Shown here piece by piece: positions 1 through 7,259 of a stretch of DNA of 18,774 nt. A model generated the notes under the pieces. The model had not been told where the DNA came from. It searched no databases and saw nothing but the letters and a program-made list of their open reading frames with translations. A program made the position numbers and the translations under genes. Source of the stretch: an uncultured Lachnospiraceae bacterium (GTDB lineage: Bacteria > Bacillota > Clostridia > Lachnospirales > Lachnospiraceae); NCBI GenBank assembly GCA_910583895.1, contig CAJTYJ010000059.1:1-18774 (forward strand), written 5' to 3'. Each line of letters starts with the position of its first letter. Position 1 is the first letter of the stretch.

Positions 1-254
1 GGCATCACCCTCTTTCGTAAGACTAGAGGGCATCTATCAGAAAATCGCATCCTGCCTTCTGTTCAGTTATACAAGCTGATTATAACATGAATACACATAT
101 TTCTCAATTAAAAAATCGATTGCCCGAAATACCGTTTTATTTCCTTTTTTTGCCCAGAAAAAGCTGATATTATATAACTGTAAGATTGGAAAACAGCAAG
201 AAAACACTGGAAACAGTACTTTTTTCCTGTCATAAAACGGGAGAAGGTGAAGGA
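1..254. other. Gene-free AT-rich left edge
   Basis: I see no convincing gene here. The stretch is AT-rich, unlike the rest of the window. It contains one small inverted repeat, CCCTCT at 8-13 and AGAGGG at 25-30 with an 11-base loop and no T-tract. Short open frames on both strands lack ribosome binding sites and recognisable protein content. The composition and the recombinase-like scrap just downstream suggest decayed mobile DNA, but this is inference. Confidence 0.4.
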
Positions 255-341
255 TTGAGCAGCATAGCAAACGAGACGGTTTCCCGCATTTTGGAGCGTG
301 TCGAGTACCTGGGACATATGGTTAATTTCAAGACCAGAAAG
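255..341 (+). pseudogene. Remnant of a large serine recombinase
   Basis: The frame reading through 258-341 encodes a stretch of about 28 residues containing NETVSRILERVEYLGHMVNF. This resembles the Recombinase domain of TnpX/Tn4451-type large serine recombinases of Clostridia, where a conserved segment reads roughly 'TV..IL...EYLGHTVNFKT'. Nothing recognisable as the N-terminal catalytic resolvase domain lies upstream. The frame downstream of about 341 loses all resemblance and stops at 527. No ribosome binding site is present. I interpret it as a small fossil of an integrated conjugative or mobilisable element. The match is from memory of the family, not from a search. Confidence 0.55.
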
Positions 342-527
342 CCAGACGCCGCCTCTTGCTCAAAATGTTTTCTTACGTCACCGCCTCATTCTGCGACTGG
401 CTTTTTTACCGCAGGATCAGCGGGACGCTTTTTAAGGTCAGGGTATATACGGGTTCGGGATATGCTGACACGCCAGATAAAAAATATCCCGTCTAATCTT
501 CAGCCTGTAGAACAGATCAGAAAATAG
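342..527 (+). other. Non-coding or decayed sequence after the remnant
   Basis: The frame of the recombinase remnant stays open to 527 but its translation resembles no protein I recognise. A 43-codon frame at 365-496 has no ribosome binding site. I see no functional element before the promoter at 528. Confidence 0.3.
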
Positions 528-536
528 TGATATAAT
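528..536 (+). promoter_or_regulatory. Extended -10 promoter for the SUKH/exporter run
   Basis: TGATATAAT is a perfect extended -10 element (TGnTATAAT). No good -35 box lies 16-18 bases upstream, as is common for extended -10 promoters. Transcription should begin near 543, about 85 bases before the SUKH start codon. It is the only good promoter seen before the four co-directional genes. Confidence 0.6.
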
Positions 537-563
537 AAGTACAAGGGAGAAGAATGAGCCTGC

Positions 564-585
564 GCATTCGTCGGTTGGCGAATGC
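564..585 (+). repeat. Inverted repeat in the 5' leader
   Basis: GCATTCG (564-570) and CGAATGC (579-585) form a perfect 7-bp stem with an 8-base loop, between the extended -10 promoter and the SUKH start codon. There is no T-tract, so it is not an obvious terminator. It could be a leader hairpin or an operator half-site pair. Confidence 0.45.
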
Positions 586-626
586 CGGTCATGAGTCGCA
601 GATTTATAATACAAGGAGAGATGAGT

Positions 627-1178
627 ATGCCGGTTTACGAATCGAAGGATTATGAAAACGTGATCAAACGGATCCGGGAGAAGGTAAGTGCACTTCATAT
701 TAAAATGGGAGAATGTCTTTCGGAAGAAGCCATTGCGGCGTTTGAAGACTGCCACAAAATCAAACTGCCCCGGACATATCGCATGTTCTTGAAAGATATC
801 GGCAATGGATGCGAACATATGTTTGAAGGGCGCCGCCTGAATGATCTGGAAAGCAGTCCGTGCCAGGACCTTGCCGCCCCCTTTCTGCTTGATCAATTCT
901 GGATTTGGGAAGACGATGAAAGGGACTCGGATATCATCGAGGCTGAGATGAAACATAAAGTTTACCGGGGAAATATGGAACTGATCAACCTGGGGTGCAG
1001 CATGAGTTATCGTTTGATTGTAACCGGGAAATGCCGGGGGGAAGTCTGGAACTTTACGGATGTGGGCGTCCAGCCCTGCTGTGAGCGGCAGGACTTTTTG
1101 GGGTGGTTTGAATTATGGCTGGATAATCAGAAGCAGACAGACTATTTCAAGGACTATGTATATGAGGAAACGGATTAG
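627..1178 (+). CDS. SUKH/SMI1-KNR4 family protein
   Basis: This 183-residue protein has the pattern of the SUKH (SMI1/KNR4) fold: an N-terminal 'LSEEAIAAFE' helix, then 'KLPRTYRMFLKDIGNG' at about residues 45-60, and a C-terminal acidic segment ending in a WF.LWL helix. Bacterial SUKH proteins are often immunity proteins for contact-dependent or polymorphic toxins, but others have no known partner, and no toxin gene is seen next to it. I chose ATG 627 because AAGGAG at 613-618 sits 8 bases before it. An ATG at 621 lies too close to that site, and one at 582 has no site. It lies 27 bases upstream of the exporter gene and probably shares its transcript. Function is not assigned beyond the fold. 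Confidence 0.75.
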   Translation: MPVYESKDYENVIKRIREKVSALHIKMGECLSEEAIAAFEDCHKIKLPRTYRMFLKDIGNGCEHMFEGRRLNDLESSPCQDLAAPFLLDQFWIWEDDERDSDIIEAEMKHKVYRGNMELINLGCSMSYRLIVTGKCRGEVWNFTDVGVQPCCERQDFLGWFELWLDNQKQTDYFKDYVYEETD

Positions 1179-1205
1179 GAAATTTTTGCAATAGAAAGTG
1201 TAAAT

Positions 1206-3044
1206 ATGAAAAGGAAAATCCAACTGATTTTACGATATTTCCATGGCTCCAAGCGCTATTTTCTGTGTGCGGCGGCGGCTTCCTTTGTGACCACGGGGCT
1301 GAATGCAGTGACGCCGCAGATCTTTCGATTCGGTATCGACAAAGTGCTGGGCGGGGGCGGCTATCCATATCTGAGGGAGCATCTGTGGGTCTTATCGCTG
1401 GCCATCATTGGGGTGGCCGTTCTTTCCGGGCTGTTCATGTTTCTGACCCGTGCCTGCACGGCCCGTGCGGGAGAAGATTTTGCAAGAAACATGCGGAATG
1501 CCCTTTTTTCCCATGTGCAGCGGCTTCCCATGAGCTGGCATGATCAGAACCAGACCGGTGATATTATCCAACGTTGTACATCGGATGTGGAGGTGATCCG
1601 CAATTTTGTCGTGACGCAGCTTCTGGAGGTGTTTCGGACGGCATTTCTGGTAGGGATTTCCTTTGCGGTGATGGCATCCATGAACCGTAAACTGGCTCTG
1701 GTGGTGCTGTTATTTGTGCCGGTGGTAATCCTGTATTCGGCGGTCTTTTACCGGCTGATTGCCAGGCGGTTCACAGATGCAGACGAGGCAGAAGGGGAAC
1801 TTTCCACAGTGGTGCAGGAAAATGCCACCGGCGTGCGGGTGGTGCGCGCCTTTGGCCGGGAACAGTACGAGATGGACCGGTTCCGGGAGAAAAATGAAGC
1901 ATTTGCAAAGCTGTGGATCCGGCTGGGAACCCTGTCCGGTCTGTACTGGGGCGTGGGAGATCTGATCACGGGGCTGCAGGTGACGGCAGTGGTGGTACTG
2001 GGTGCCATGGAAGCAGTCCACGGCCATATGTCCGTGGGAGAATTCGTGGCATTTGCCTCCTACAATGCAGTGCTGGTATGGCCGGTCCGGGGACTGGGGC
2101 GCATTCTGTCCGACATGAGCAAGGCGGGGGTGTCTTTTGAACGTGTGGGGTATATCATCCACGGTGAGGAAGAAGCATACAGCGGCCTCATGTCCGGCGG
2201 GGAAAAAGCGGATGACACCATACCGTCAGACATATCCGGCCAGACGGGCACAGAGAGTGCCATACCGGCAGAAGCCGCAGACAGACCGGCTCCGGTGCTG
2301 CCGGGGCCCATGGACATTGTCTTTTCCCATGTATCCTTTGCCTATGAGCAGGGAAAACAGGTGCTGGATGATGTGTCTTTTACGATTCCTCAGGGAACGA
2401 CGTTTGGGATCCTGGGCGGGACCGGCAGCGGGAAATCCACGGTTGTTCAGCTTTTAACCAGGCTGTATGAACTGGAAGAAGGAACCATCACGCTGGGAGG
2501 TGTCGACATCCGTAAATTTCCTCTGGCCTGGCTGCGCCGTCATGTGGGCATGGTGTTGCAGGAACCTTTCCTCTACTCCCGGACGATCCGGGAAAATATC
2601 GCGGCGTCTGCGCCCGGGTCCCGGACGGAGGAAATCCGGAGTGCGGCCCGGACTGCCTGTGTGGACCGGTCCATTATGAATTTTGCAGACGGCTACGAGA
2701 CACTGGTTGGAGAGCGGGGCGTGACCCTCTCCGGCGGGCAGAGACAGCGGGTGGCCATTGCCCGGATGCTGCTTCAAAAAGCACCGGTCATGGTCTTTGA
2801 CGATTCCCTGTCCGCGGTGGACACACAGACCGACCATGAAATCCGAAAGGCACTGAAGGAACAGCAAAAGGATGCCACGGTGATCCTGATCTCTCACCGG
2901 ATTACGACCCTGATGGGAGCAGACCAGATTCTGGTGCTGAATCAGGGCAGGGCACAGGAGATGGGAACTCATGAAGAGCTGATTCAAAGAGACGGGATTT
3001 ACCGGCAGATTTATGAAATCCAGATGGACCGGGAAGAGAGGTGA
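1206..3044 (+). CDS. ABC exporter half-transporter, degenerate-site subunit (BmrC-like)
   Basis: This 612-residue half-transporter has a six-helix type-IV ABC exporter domain (about residues 10-310), a linker, and a nucleotide-binding domain (about 369-612). Visible motifs are Walker A GGTGSGKST (404-412, K410), signature LSGGQ (508-512), Walker B ending VMVFDD (D532) and the switch histidine H564. The residue after the Walker B aspartate is D533 instead of the catalytic glutamate, the hallmark of the degenerate subunit in heterodimeric exporters such as BmrC/BmrD and TM287/288. Residues about 320-368 form an unusually long polar Pro/Ala/Ser/Gly-rich linker. The next gene begins 6 bases downstream, its ribosome binding site overlapping this stop codon, so the two are translated together. 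The ribosome binding site of this gene is weak (GAAAG). Likely role: membrane export of a drug, lipid or peptide; the substrate cannot be read. Confidence 0.93.
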   Translation: MKRKIQLILRYFHGSKRYFLCAAAASFVTTGLNAVTPQIFRFGIDKVLGGGGYPYLREHLWVLSLAIIGVAVLSGLFMFLTRACTARAGEDFARNMRNALFSHVQRLPMSWHDQNQTGDIIQRCTSDVEVIRNFVVTQLLEVFRTAFLVGISFAVMASMNRKLALVVLLFVPVVILYSAVFYRLIARRFTDADEAEGELSTVVQENATGVRVVRAFGREQYEMDRFREKNEAFAKLWIRLGTLSGLYWGVGDLITGLQVTAVVVLGAMEAVHGHMSVGEFVAFASYNAVLVWPVRGLGRILSDMSKAGVSFERVGYIIHGEEEAYSGLMSGGEKADDTIPSDISGQTGTESAIPAEAADRPAPVLPGPMDIVFSHVSFAYEQGKQVLDDVSFTIPQGTTFGILGGTGSGKSTVVQLLTRLYELEEGTITLGGVDIRKFPLAWLRRHVGMVLQEPFLYSRTIRENIAASAPGSRTEEIRSAARTACVDRSIMNFADGYETLVGERGVTLSGGQRQRVAIARMLLQKAPVMVFDDSLSAVDTQTDHEIRKALKEQQKDATVILISHRITTLMGADQILVLNQGRAQEMGTHEELIQRDGIYRQIYEIQMDREER

Positions 3045-3050
3045 GACCAT

Positions 3051-4889
3051 ATGGCAGCATACGAAGAGCAGGAGTATCACAAACCGTTCAGCTTTCAGAT
3101 CTGGGCGAAGATGGTTCCATTTTTTAAACCCTATAAAAAATATTTTCTCATTACCATGGGGCTCAATATCTTTCTGGCAGCAGTGGATATTCTGGTGCCG
3201 CTGTTTCAGAGCTATGCCATTGACCGCTTTATTACGCAGCATACACTGGACGGTATCCGGCCGTTTACGGTCGTCTATGTGCTGATGATCGTTACCCAGA
3301 CCGTCAGTGTGTATTTTTCCGTCCATGCGGCCACAACCATCGAGATGAATGTGGGGCGGGATCTGAAATGGGCACAGTTTGAACATCTGCAGACCCTGTC
3401 CTTCTCCTACTATAACACGACGCCTGTGGGCTATATCCACGCCCGGGTCATGAGCGATACGCTGAAAATTGCGTCCATGGTCGCCTGGGGGCTGGTGGAT
3501 ATGTTCTGGGCCTTTCTCTATGTGGTCACGGTGTTTGGAGTCATGTTGTTCTTAAATGCAAAACTGGCCCTGATTATCATGCTGGTGGTTCCGGGGATCG
3601 GATTTTTGACCGTGTATTTTCAGAATAAGATTCTCCACTGGAACCGGAAGATCCGCCGGATCAATTCCCAGATTACCAGTGCCTACAATGAAGGAATCAC
3701 CGGAGTCAGGACCTCCAAAAGCATGGTGATCGAAGAAGACAATGACCGGGAATTCTTTAAAAAGACCACAGAGATGCATCAGGCTTCCAGCCGCGCGGCA
3801 AAGCTGAATGCAGTGTACATTCCGCTGATCCTCTTTTTCGGCTCCGTAGTTTCCGCCATTGTGCTGACAAAAGGGGGCGGCATGGTGCAGAAAGATCTCA
3901 TGCAGCTTGGTACGCTGTCCGTATTTATATCTTATGCGGTTGTGATCTTTGAACCGATCCAGCAGCTGGCCAGGCTTTTGTCGGAACTGATTTCCTGTCA
4001 GGCCAACATCGAGCGGGTCATGGACCTTCTGGAGCAGCAGCCCAATGTAGTGGACCGGGAAGCGGTTACAGCCCGGTACGGAGATGCATTTACGGCGAAA
4101 AAAGAGAACTGGGAGCGGATCCGGGGAGACGTGGTGTTTGAGGATGTGTCTTTCCGGTATCCGGACGGAAAAGAGTATGTGCTGGAGCATTTTCACCTCC
4201 ATGTGCCTGCCGGCATGAATGTGGCCATTGTGGGAGAGACAGGCGCCGGCAAATCTACGCTGGTGAACCTGCTCGGGCGTTTCTTTGAACCGACAGAAGG
4301 CCGGATCCTCATTGACGGTGTGGATTACCGGGAGCGGTCCCAGCTGTGGCTGCACAGCCAGATGGGTTATGTGCTCCAAAATCCGCATCTGTTTTCCGGA
4401 ACTGTGCGGGAAAATATCCGTTATGGGCGGCTTTCGTCTACGGACGAGGAAGTGGAGGAAGCGGCCAGACAGGTATCTGCGGACACGGTGGCGGCGAAAC
4501 TTCCAAAGGGATACGAAAGCAACGTGGGAGAGAGCGGCGGAAGGCTTTCCGTGGGGGAAAAACAGCTCATCTCCTTCGCCCGGGCGATTCTGGCAGACCC
4601 GGCGATCTTTGTCCTGGATGAAGCCACTTCCTCCATCGACACAAAGACCGAGCGTCTGATTCAGGATGCCGTGGAACATCTGCTGAAAGGCCATACTTCC
4701 TTTGTGATCGCTCACCGGCTGTCCACGATCCGAAATGCAGATCTGATTCTGGTGGTGAAAGACGGGAAGATTCTGGAGCGGGGAACCCATCGGGAACTTC
4801 TGGATCAGGGCGGGTATTACCACGAGCTGTATATGAGGCAGTATGAAGAAGAGGCGGCCATGGAGGTGTTTGCAAAAGAAAAGGGCTGA
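3051..4889 (+). CDS. ABC exporter half-transporter, catalytic subunit (BmrD-like)
   Basis: This is the partner of the preceding gene and is also 612 residues. It has a six-helix exporter domain (about 25-325) and a nucleotide-binding domain (about 361-612) with Walker A GETGAGKST (395-403, K401), Walker B FVLDE with the intact catalytic glutamate (D523, E524) and switch histidine H555. Its signature motif is LSVGE (499-503) rather than LSGGQ. In the heterodimer this altered signature faces the Walker A/B of the first subunit, which itself lacks the catalytic glutamate, so both defects fall in the same composite ATP site. That is exactly the arrangement of BmrCD-type exporters and supports pairing of these two products. 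An AGAGGTGA ribosome binding site lies just before the ATG. Confidence 0.93.
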   Translation: MAAYEEQEYHKPFSFQIWAKMVPFFKPYKKYFLITMGLNIFLAAVDILVPLFQSYAIDRFITQHTLDGIRPFTVVYVLMIVTQTVSVYFSVHAATTIEMNVGRDLKWAQFEHLQTLSFSYYNTTPVGYIHARVMSDTLKIASMVAWGLVDMFWAFLYVVTVFGVMLFLNAKLALIIMLVVPGIGFLTVYFQNKILHWNRKIRRINSQITSAYNEGITGVRTSKSMVIEEDNDREFFKKTTEMHQASSRAAKLNAVYIPLILFFGSVVSAIVLTKGGGMVQKDLMQLGTLSVFISYAVVIFEPIQQLARLLSELISCQANIERVMDLLEQQPNVVDREAVTARYGDAFTAKKENWERIRGDVVFEDVSFRYPDGKEYVLEHFHLHVPAGMNVAIVGETGAGKSTLVNLLGRFFEPTEGRILIDGVDYRERSQLWLHSQMGYVLQNPHLFSGTVRENIRYGRLSSTDEEVEEAARQVSADTVAAKLPKGYESNVGESGGRLSVGEKQLISFARAILADPAIFVLDEATSSIDTKTERLIQDAVEHLLKGHTSFVIAHRLSTIRNADLILVVKDGKILERGTHRELLDQGGYYHELYMRQYEEEAAMEVFAKEKG

Positions 4890-4943
4890 ATTATTTTTGG
4901 CAGAGAGATGCAAGGCGGCGGTGATCCGAAGAGAGGAGCGGTT

Positions 4944-5390
4944 ATGGAGCAGGATCTGTGCAAAAACTGTATCCGGGCCCGCGGCATGGGAAAAGCGGTT
5001 TGTCCAGAATGTCATGGAGAAAACGTACAGGCATGGCTGGAAGGGCCGTGTATGTTCCTGTGCTGCCCGGACTGCGGGCTCGAAGTGATCGGAGGCAGCT
5101 TTTATGCCCCCTGCGAGCAGGACGACCGCAAATATGAACTTCGGATCCGCTCCCAGAGTCTGACCAGAGAACAGATACTTGCGGTGGGCCGGTATCTGAA
5201 ACTGCCGGTGCTTGAAGTAAAAAAGCGTCTGGACGAGGGCCGGCTTCCTGCGAAAGAACTGTATCTGGGACCGGCCGTAAGCACAAAGGAGCTGCTGGAG
5301 GAAAAAGGGATTTCCTGTGAACTGTACCCGGTGCCGCCTTATGGGAGATACCGGGTGTGCCGCCGGAAGATGGAGATACACAGAGAGTAA
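4944..5390 (+). CDS. Cysteine-rich putative zinc-binding protein, unknown function
   Basis: I do not recognise this 148-residue protein. The N-terminal third is cysteine-rich, with C6-x2-C9, C20-x2-C23 and C41-x2-C44 pairs plus C36, C40 and C57, which suggests one or two zinc-ribbon-like sites. The rest (about 60-148) is mixed charged sequence with 'LTREQILAVGRYLKLP' and a basic C-terminus, and no membrane segment is seen. ATG 4944 is preferred because GAGGAG lies about 6 bases upstream; an in-frame ATG at 4908 has a poorly spaced site. It follows the exporter genes by 54 bases on the same strand and is probably the last gene of their transcript. A regulatory or metal-sensing role for the exporter would be speculation. 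Confidence 0.7.
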   Translation: MEQDLCKNCIRARGMGKAVCPECHGENVQAWLEGPCMFLCCPDCGLEVIGGSFYAPCEQDDRKYELRIRSQSLTREQILAVGRYLKLPVLEVKKRLDEGRLPAKELYLGPAVSTKELLEEKGISCELYPVPPYGRYRVCRRKMEIHRE

Positions 5391-5400
5391 TATAAAGGCA

Positions 5401-5438
5401 TCCCGCAGCTCTTTGATACAGGAGTCCGGAACGCGGGG
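5401..5438. terminator. Possible weak terminator between convergent genes
   Basis: CCCGC (5402-5406) and GCGGG (5433-5437) can pair around a 26-base loop in the 67-base gap between the cysteine-rich gene (+) and the LysR gene (-). On the minus strand the hairpin is followed by a modestly U-rich stretch. The large loop makes this weak. Confidence 0.25.
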
Positions 5439-5457
5439 CAAAGCAGAGGGCCGGTAT

Positions 5458-6348
5458 TTATGGATGAGAAAGCGAACAGCAAAGATCAATAAAACACTGC
5501 ATCAGCGGACTGATCCATTTGTTTTTATGGTGGGCCAATACGGCGCTCAGACTGGGATCCGGCAGATCGGTGGGAATCTCCACAAGTTCGCCAGCTTCCA
5601 GTTCTTTTTTTACCGAAAATTCCGGCAGAAAGGAGATGCCCACTTCATTTATGACCAGATTTTTGATCGTGGGGATGCTCCACAGTTCGATGGTATGATC
5701 CAGCACAATGCTTTTTCTGCGCAGATAGTCTTCAAACAGCAGTCGGAAAATACACTGGGCTTCATTGATGATAAACGGAACCGGAATGGTCTGACCTGGA
5801 GTGATAAAATCAGGGCAGGCCTTTTTTATTGCAGGAGCCGCCACAAGCACAAGGGGGCATTTCCCGAACGGATAGGTCACAAGATTTCCGTTAAATCCGC
5901 CGGTATCTTCGTACAGAAGGCCCAGATCCAGCGTGCCGTTGCAGAGCTCATTTCGGATATCAAAGCAGTTCATGGAACGCAAAAAGAGCCGGGCGTTGGG
6001 CGCCTGGTGCTGAAATTCTTTCAGGATACCGGGCAGCCGGAAGCACAGCAGCGTTTCGCCTGCGCCGATCTGCAAGTCTCCCCGGCATCTGGACAGATCA
6101 TTTTCAAAAGAACGCAGCTTTTCCAGGGCCTGTGTCACCTCGTCCACATAGGGGATCAGATGTTCGCCTGCCTTGGTCAGGACCATTCTGCGTCCGGTTT
6201 TCTCAAAAAGTCTCACGGACAGCTCCTGTTCCAGCTGCCGGATCTGAAACGTAATGGTGGACTGGGTATAGTTTAATTTTTCCGCTGCGCCGGTAAAACT
6301 TCCGGTTTCCACGATGGTGCGAAAGGTATTCAGGTACTTCAGTTCCAT
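5458..6348 (-). CDS. LysR-family transcriptional regulator
   Basis: This 296-residue protein begins MELKYLNTF and shows the classic LysR N-terminal winged helix-turn-helix (about residues 3-60), with 'GSFTGAAEKLNYTQSTITFQ' and 'RLFEKTGRRMVLTKAGE'. A LysR substrate-binding domain follows (about 88-290). ATG at 6348 is chosen because AGAGGGG lies 7 bases before it and because it gives the usual LysR start; an in-frame ATG 24 bases earlier lacks a good site. It is transcribed divergently from a LysE-type exporter, the standard arrangement in which the LysR protein senses the amino acid or related metabolite and activates the exporter. The inducer cannot be read from the sequence. Confidence 0.92.
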   Translation of the reverse strand: MELKYLNTFRTIVETGSFTGAAEKLNYTQSTITFQIRQLEQELSVRLFEKTGRRMVLTKAGEHLIPYVDEVTQALEKLRSFENDLSRCRGDLQIGAGETLLCFRLPGILKEFQHQAPNARLFLRSMNCFDIRNELCNGTLDLGLLYEDTGGFNGNLVTYPFGKCPLVLVAAPAIKKACPDFITPGQTIPVPFIINEAQCIFRLLFEDYLRRKSIVLDHTIELWSIPTIKNLVINEVGISFLPEFSVKKELEAGELVEIPTDLPDPSLSAVLAHHKNKWISPLMQCFIDLCCSLSHP

Positions 6349-6376
6349 ATGCCGACCCCTCTGATACTTCAATAAA

Positions 6377-6396
6377 ATTAAAGTGTCACTCTTAAT
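6377..6396. promoter_or_regulatory. Candidate LysR operator
   Basis: ATTAAAGTGTCACTCTTAAT has perfect 5-bp arms (ATTAA/TTAAT) separated by 10 bases, and a nested AGTG-T-CACT palindrome at almost the same centre. It lies between the LysR start codon and the exporter promoter, just upstream of the -35 box. That is where LysR proteins typically bind both to regulate themselves and to activate the divergent gene. Assignment to this regulator is inference from position. Confidence 0.55.
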
Positions 6397-6404
6397 ATTT
6401 TAAT

Positions 6405-6433
6405 TTGATTTCATGGTTGTATGCTGTTATTAT
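6405..6433 (+). promoter_or_regulatory. Promoter of the LysE-type exporter gene
   Basis: TTGATT (6405-6410) and TATTAT (6428-6433) are separated by 17 bases. Transcription would start near 6440, about 50 bases before the ATG. The candidate LysR operator ends 8 bases upstream of the -35 box. Confidence 0.6.
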
Positions 6434-6488
6434 ATACAGGCAGGAAGAAAGATGCAAGAAGAAATGATGATGAAGAGGGAGGATTCAT

Positions 6489-7070
6489 ATGTTTCCATGG
6501 ATCAATTTTTTGTCCTATGCGGTCGTGACGGCGGTAACGCCCGGCCCCAATAATATCATGTCCATGTCCAATGCAGGAAGGCTGGGCTTTCGGAAATCAT
6601 TTCCGTTCAATCTGGGTATCTGGGCAGGCTTTTCGGCGGTCATGGTGATCTGTACCTGTTTCTGCAATATGCTGTCGGAAATCATCCCCAGGATCAAACT
6701 GCCCATGCTGGTAATCGGCGCTCTTTATATGCTGTGGCTTGCCTTCCGGACACTGAAGAGTTCTTCCGTCATCGAGGAAACGCATTCCGAAAGCAGCTTT
6801 CTCTCCGGTGCATTTTTGCAGTTTGTAAATCCGAAGATCTATATTTACTGCATTGTGTCCATGGAGGCCTATATCCTGCCGTACTGTCAGGGAGAGTGGC
6901 CATTGCTTCTCTTTTTTGCGCTTCTCCTTGCGCTGATCGGCTTTGTATTTACCCTGTGCTGGTCGCTGTTCGGCTCGGTATTCCGGCTGCTTTTTTCCAG
7001 ATATGCAAAGATTACAAATCTTGTCATGGCCGGACTGCTCGTATTCTGCGCGGTCTCTTTGTTCCGGTAG
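6489..7070 (+). CDS. LysE/RhtB-family exporter, EamB (cysteine/O-acetylserine)-like
   Basis: This 193-residue inner-membrane protein has about six hydrophobic segments and the family hallmark TPGPNN near the N-terminus (residues about 17-22). Later segments 'FLQFVNPKIYIYCI' and 'CWSLFGSVFRLLFSRY' resemble E. coli EamB (YfiK), an exporter of cysteine and O-acetylserine, more than LysE itself as I recall those sequences. The length is typical. A strong GGGAGGA ribosome binding site precedes the ATG. It is divergent from a LysR gene, which probably controls it. The family call is secure; cysteine or O-acetylserine as substrate is a guess from similarity. Confidence 0.88.
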   Translation: MFPWINFLSYAVVTAVTPGPNNIMSMSNAGRLGFRKSFPFNLGIWAGFSAVMVICTCFCNMLSEIIPRIKLPMLVIGALYMLWLAFRTLKSSSVIEETHSESSFLSGAFLQFVNPKIYIYCIVSMEAYILPYCQGEWPLLLFFALLLALIGFVFTLCWSLFGSVFRLLFSRYAKITNLVMAGLLVFCAVSLFR

Positions 7071-7150
7071 ACACCGGCCGGTCCATGCAAGATTTTCTCA
7101 TAAGAAAGAAACAACAGAACAGAACTTCTGAAGATCTGGGACAGAAGAGA

Positions 7151-7186
7151 AGAAGGGGCACGCCGGAGCAGGTGTGCTTCTTTTTA
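7151..7186 (+). terminator. Rho-independent terminator after the exporter gene
   Basis: GCACGCC (7158-7164) pairs with GGTGTGC (7171-7177) with one G-U pair. The stem extends outward through AAGGG/TTCTT by further A-T and G-U pairs, around a 6-base loop, and ends in a run of T (7181-7185). It lies about 80 bases past the exporter stop and before the sugar-operon promoter. Confidence 0.65.
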
Positions 7187-7201
7187 TCGGCAAAAATCAT
7201 G

Positions 7202-7221
7202 GAAGGAAACCAATTTCCTTC
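7202..7221. promoter_or_regulatory. Perfect inverted repeat abutting the -35 box
   Basis: GAAGGAAA (7202-7209) and TTTCCTTC (7214-7221) are perfect 8-bp arms around a 4-base spacer. The repeat ends exactly where the TTGACA box of the sugar operon begins. It could bind an activator or second regulator, or fold as a hairpin in read-through RNA. It does not resemble the LacI-type site downstream. Confidence 0.45.
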
Positions 7222-7250
7222 TTGACATTTTCTGTGTCCTGTGCTACATT
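7222..7250 (+). promoter_or_regulatory. Promoter of the sucrose/alpha-galactoside operon
   Basis: TTGACA (7222-7227) and TACATT (7245-7250) have the ideal 17-base spacing. The predicted transcription start is near 7257, which gives a leader of about 63 bases before the EIIBC start. Confidence 0.8.
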
Positions 7251-7259
7251 GTGAACATA

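Noticed and set aside
365..496. 43-codon frame after the recombinase remnant
   Set aside because: It has no ribosome binding site, promoter or recognisable content.
564..585. Leader hairpin upstream of the SUKH gene as a terminator
   Set aside because: No T-tract follows, and the downstream gene has its ribosome binding site 28 bases later. It is kept only as a repeat.
2454..3440. Minus-strand open frame of about 328 codons over the exporter junction
   Set aside because: It mirrors the codon pattern of the two ABC genes and encodes nothing recognisable.
3552..5489. Long open frame of about 645 codons on the minus strand across the second exporter gene
   Set aside because: It is antisense to a gene with all ABC motifs; its translation is histidine- and phenylalanine-rich with no recognisable domain and no ribosome binding site.
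5317..6276. Plus-strand open frame of about 319 codons across the LysR gene
   Set aside because: It is antisense to a clear LysR protein; the product has no domain pattern and no ribosome binding site.
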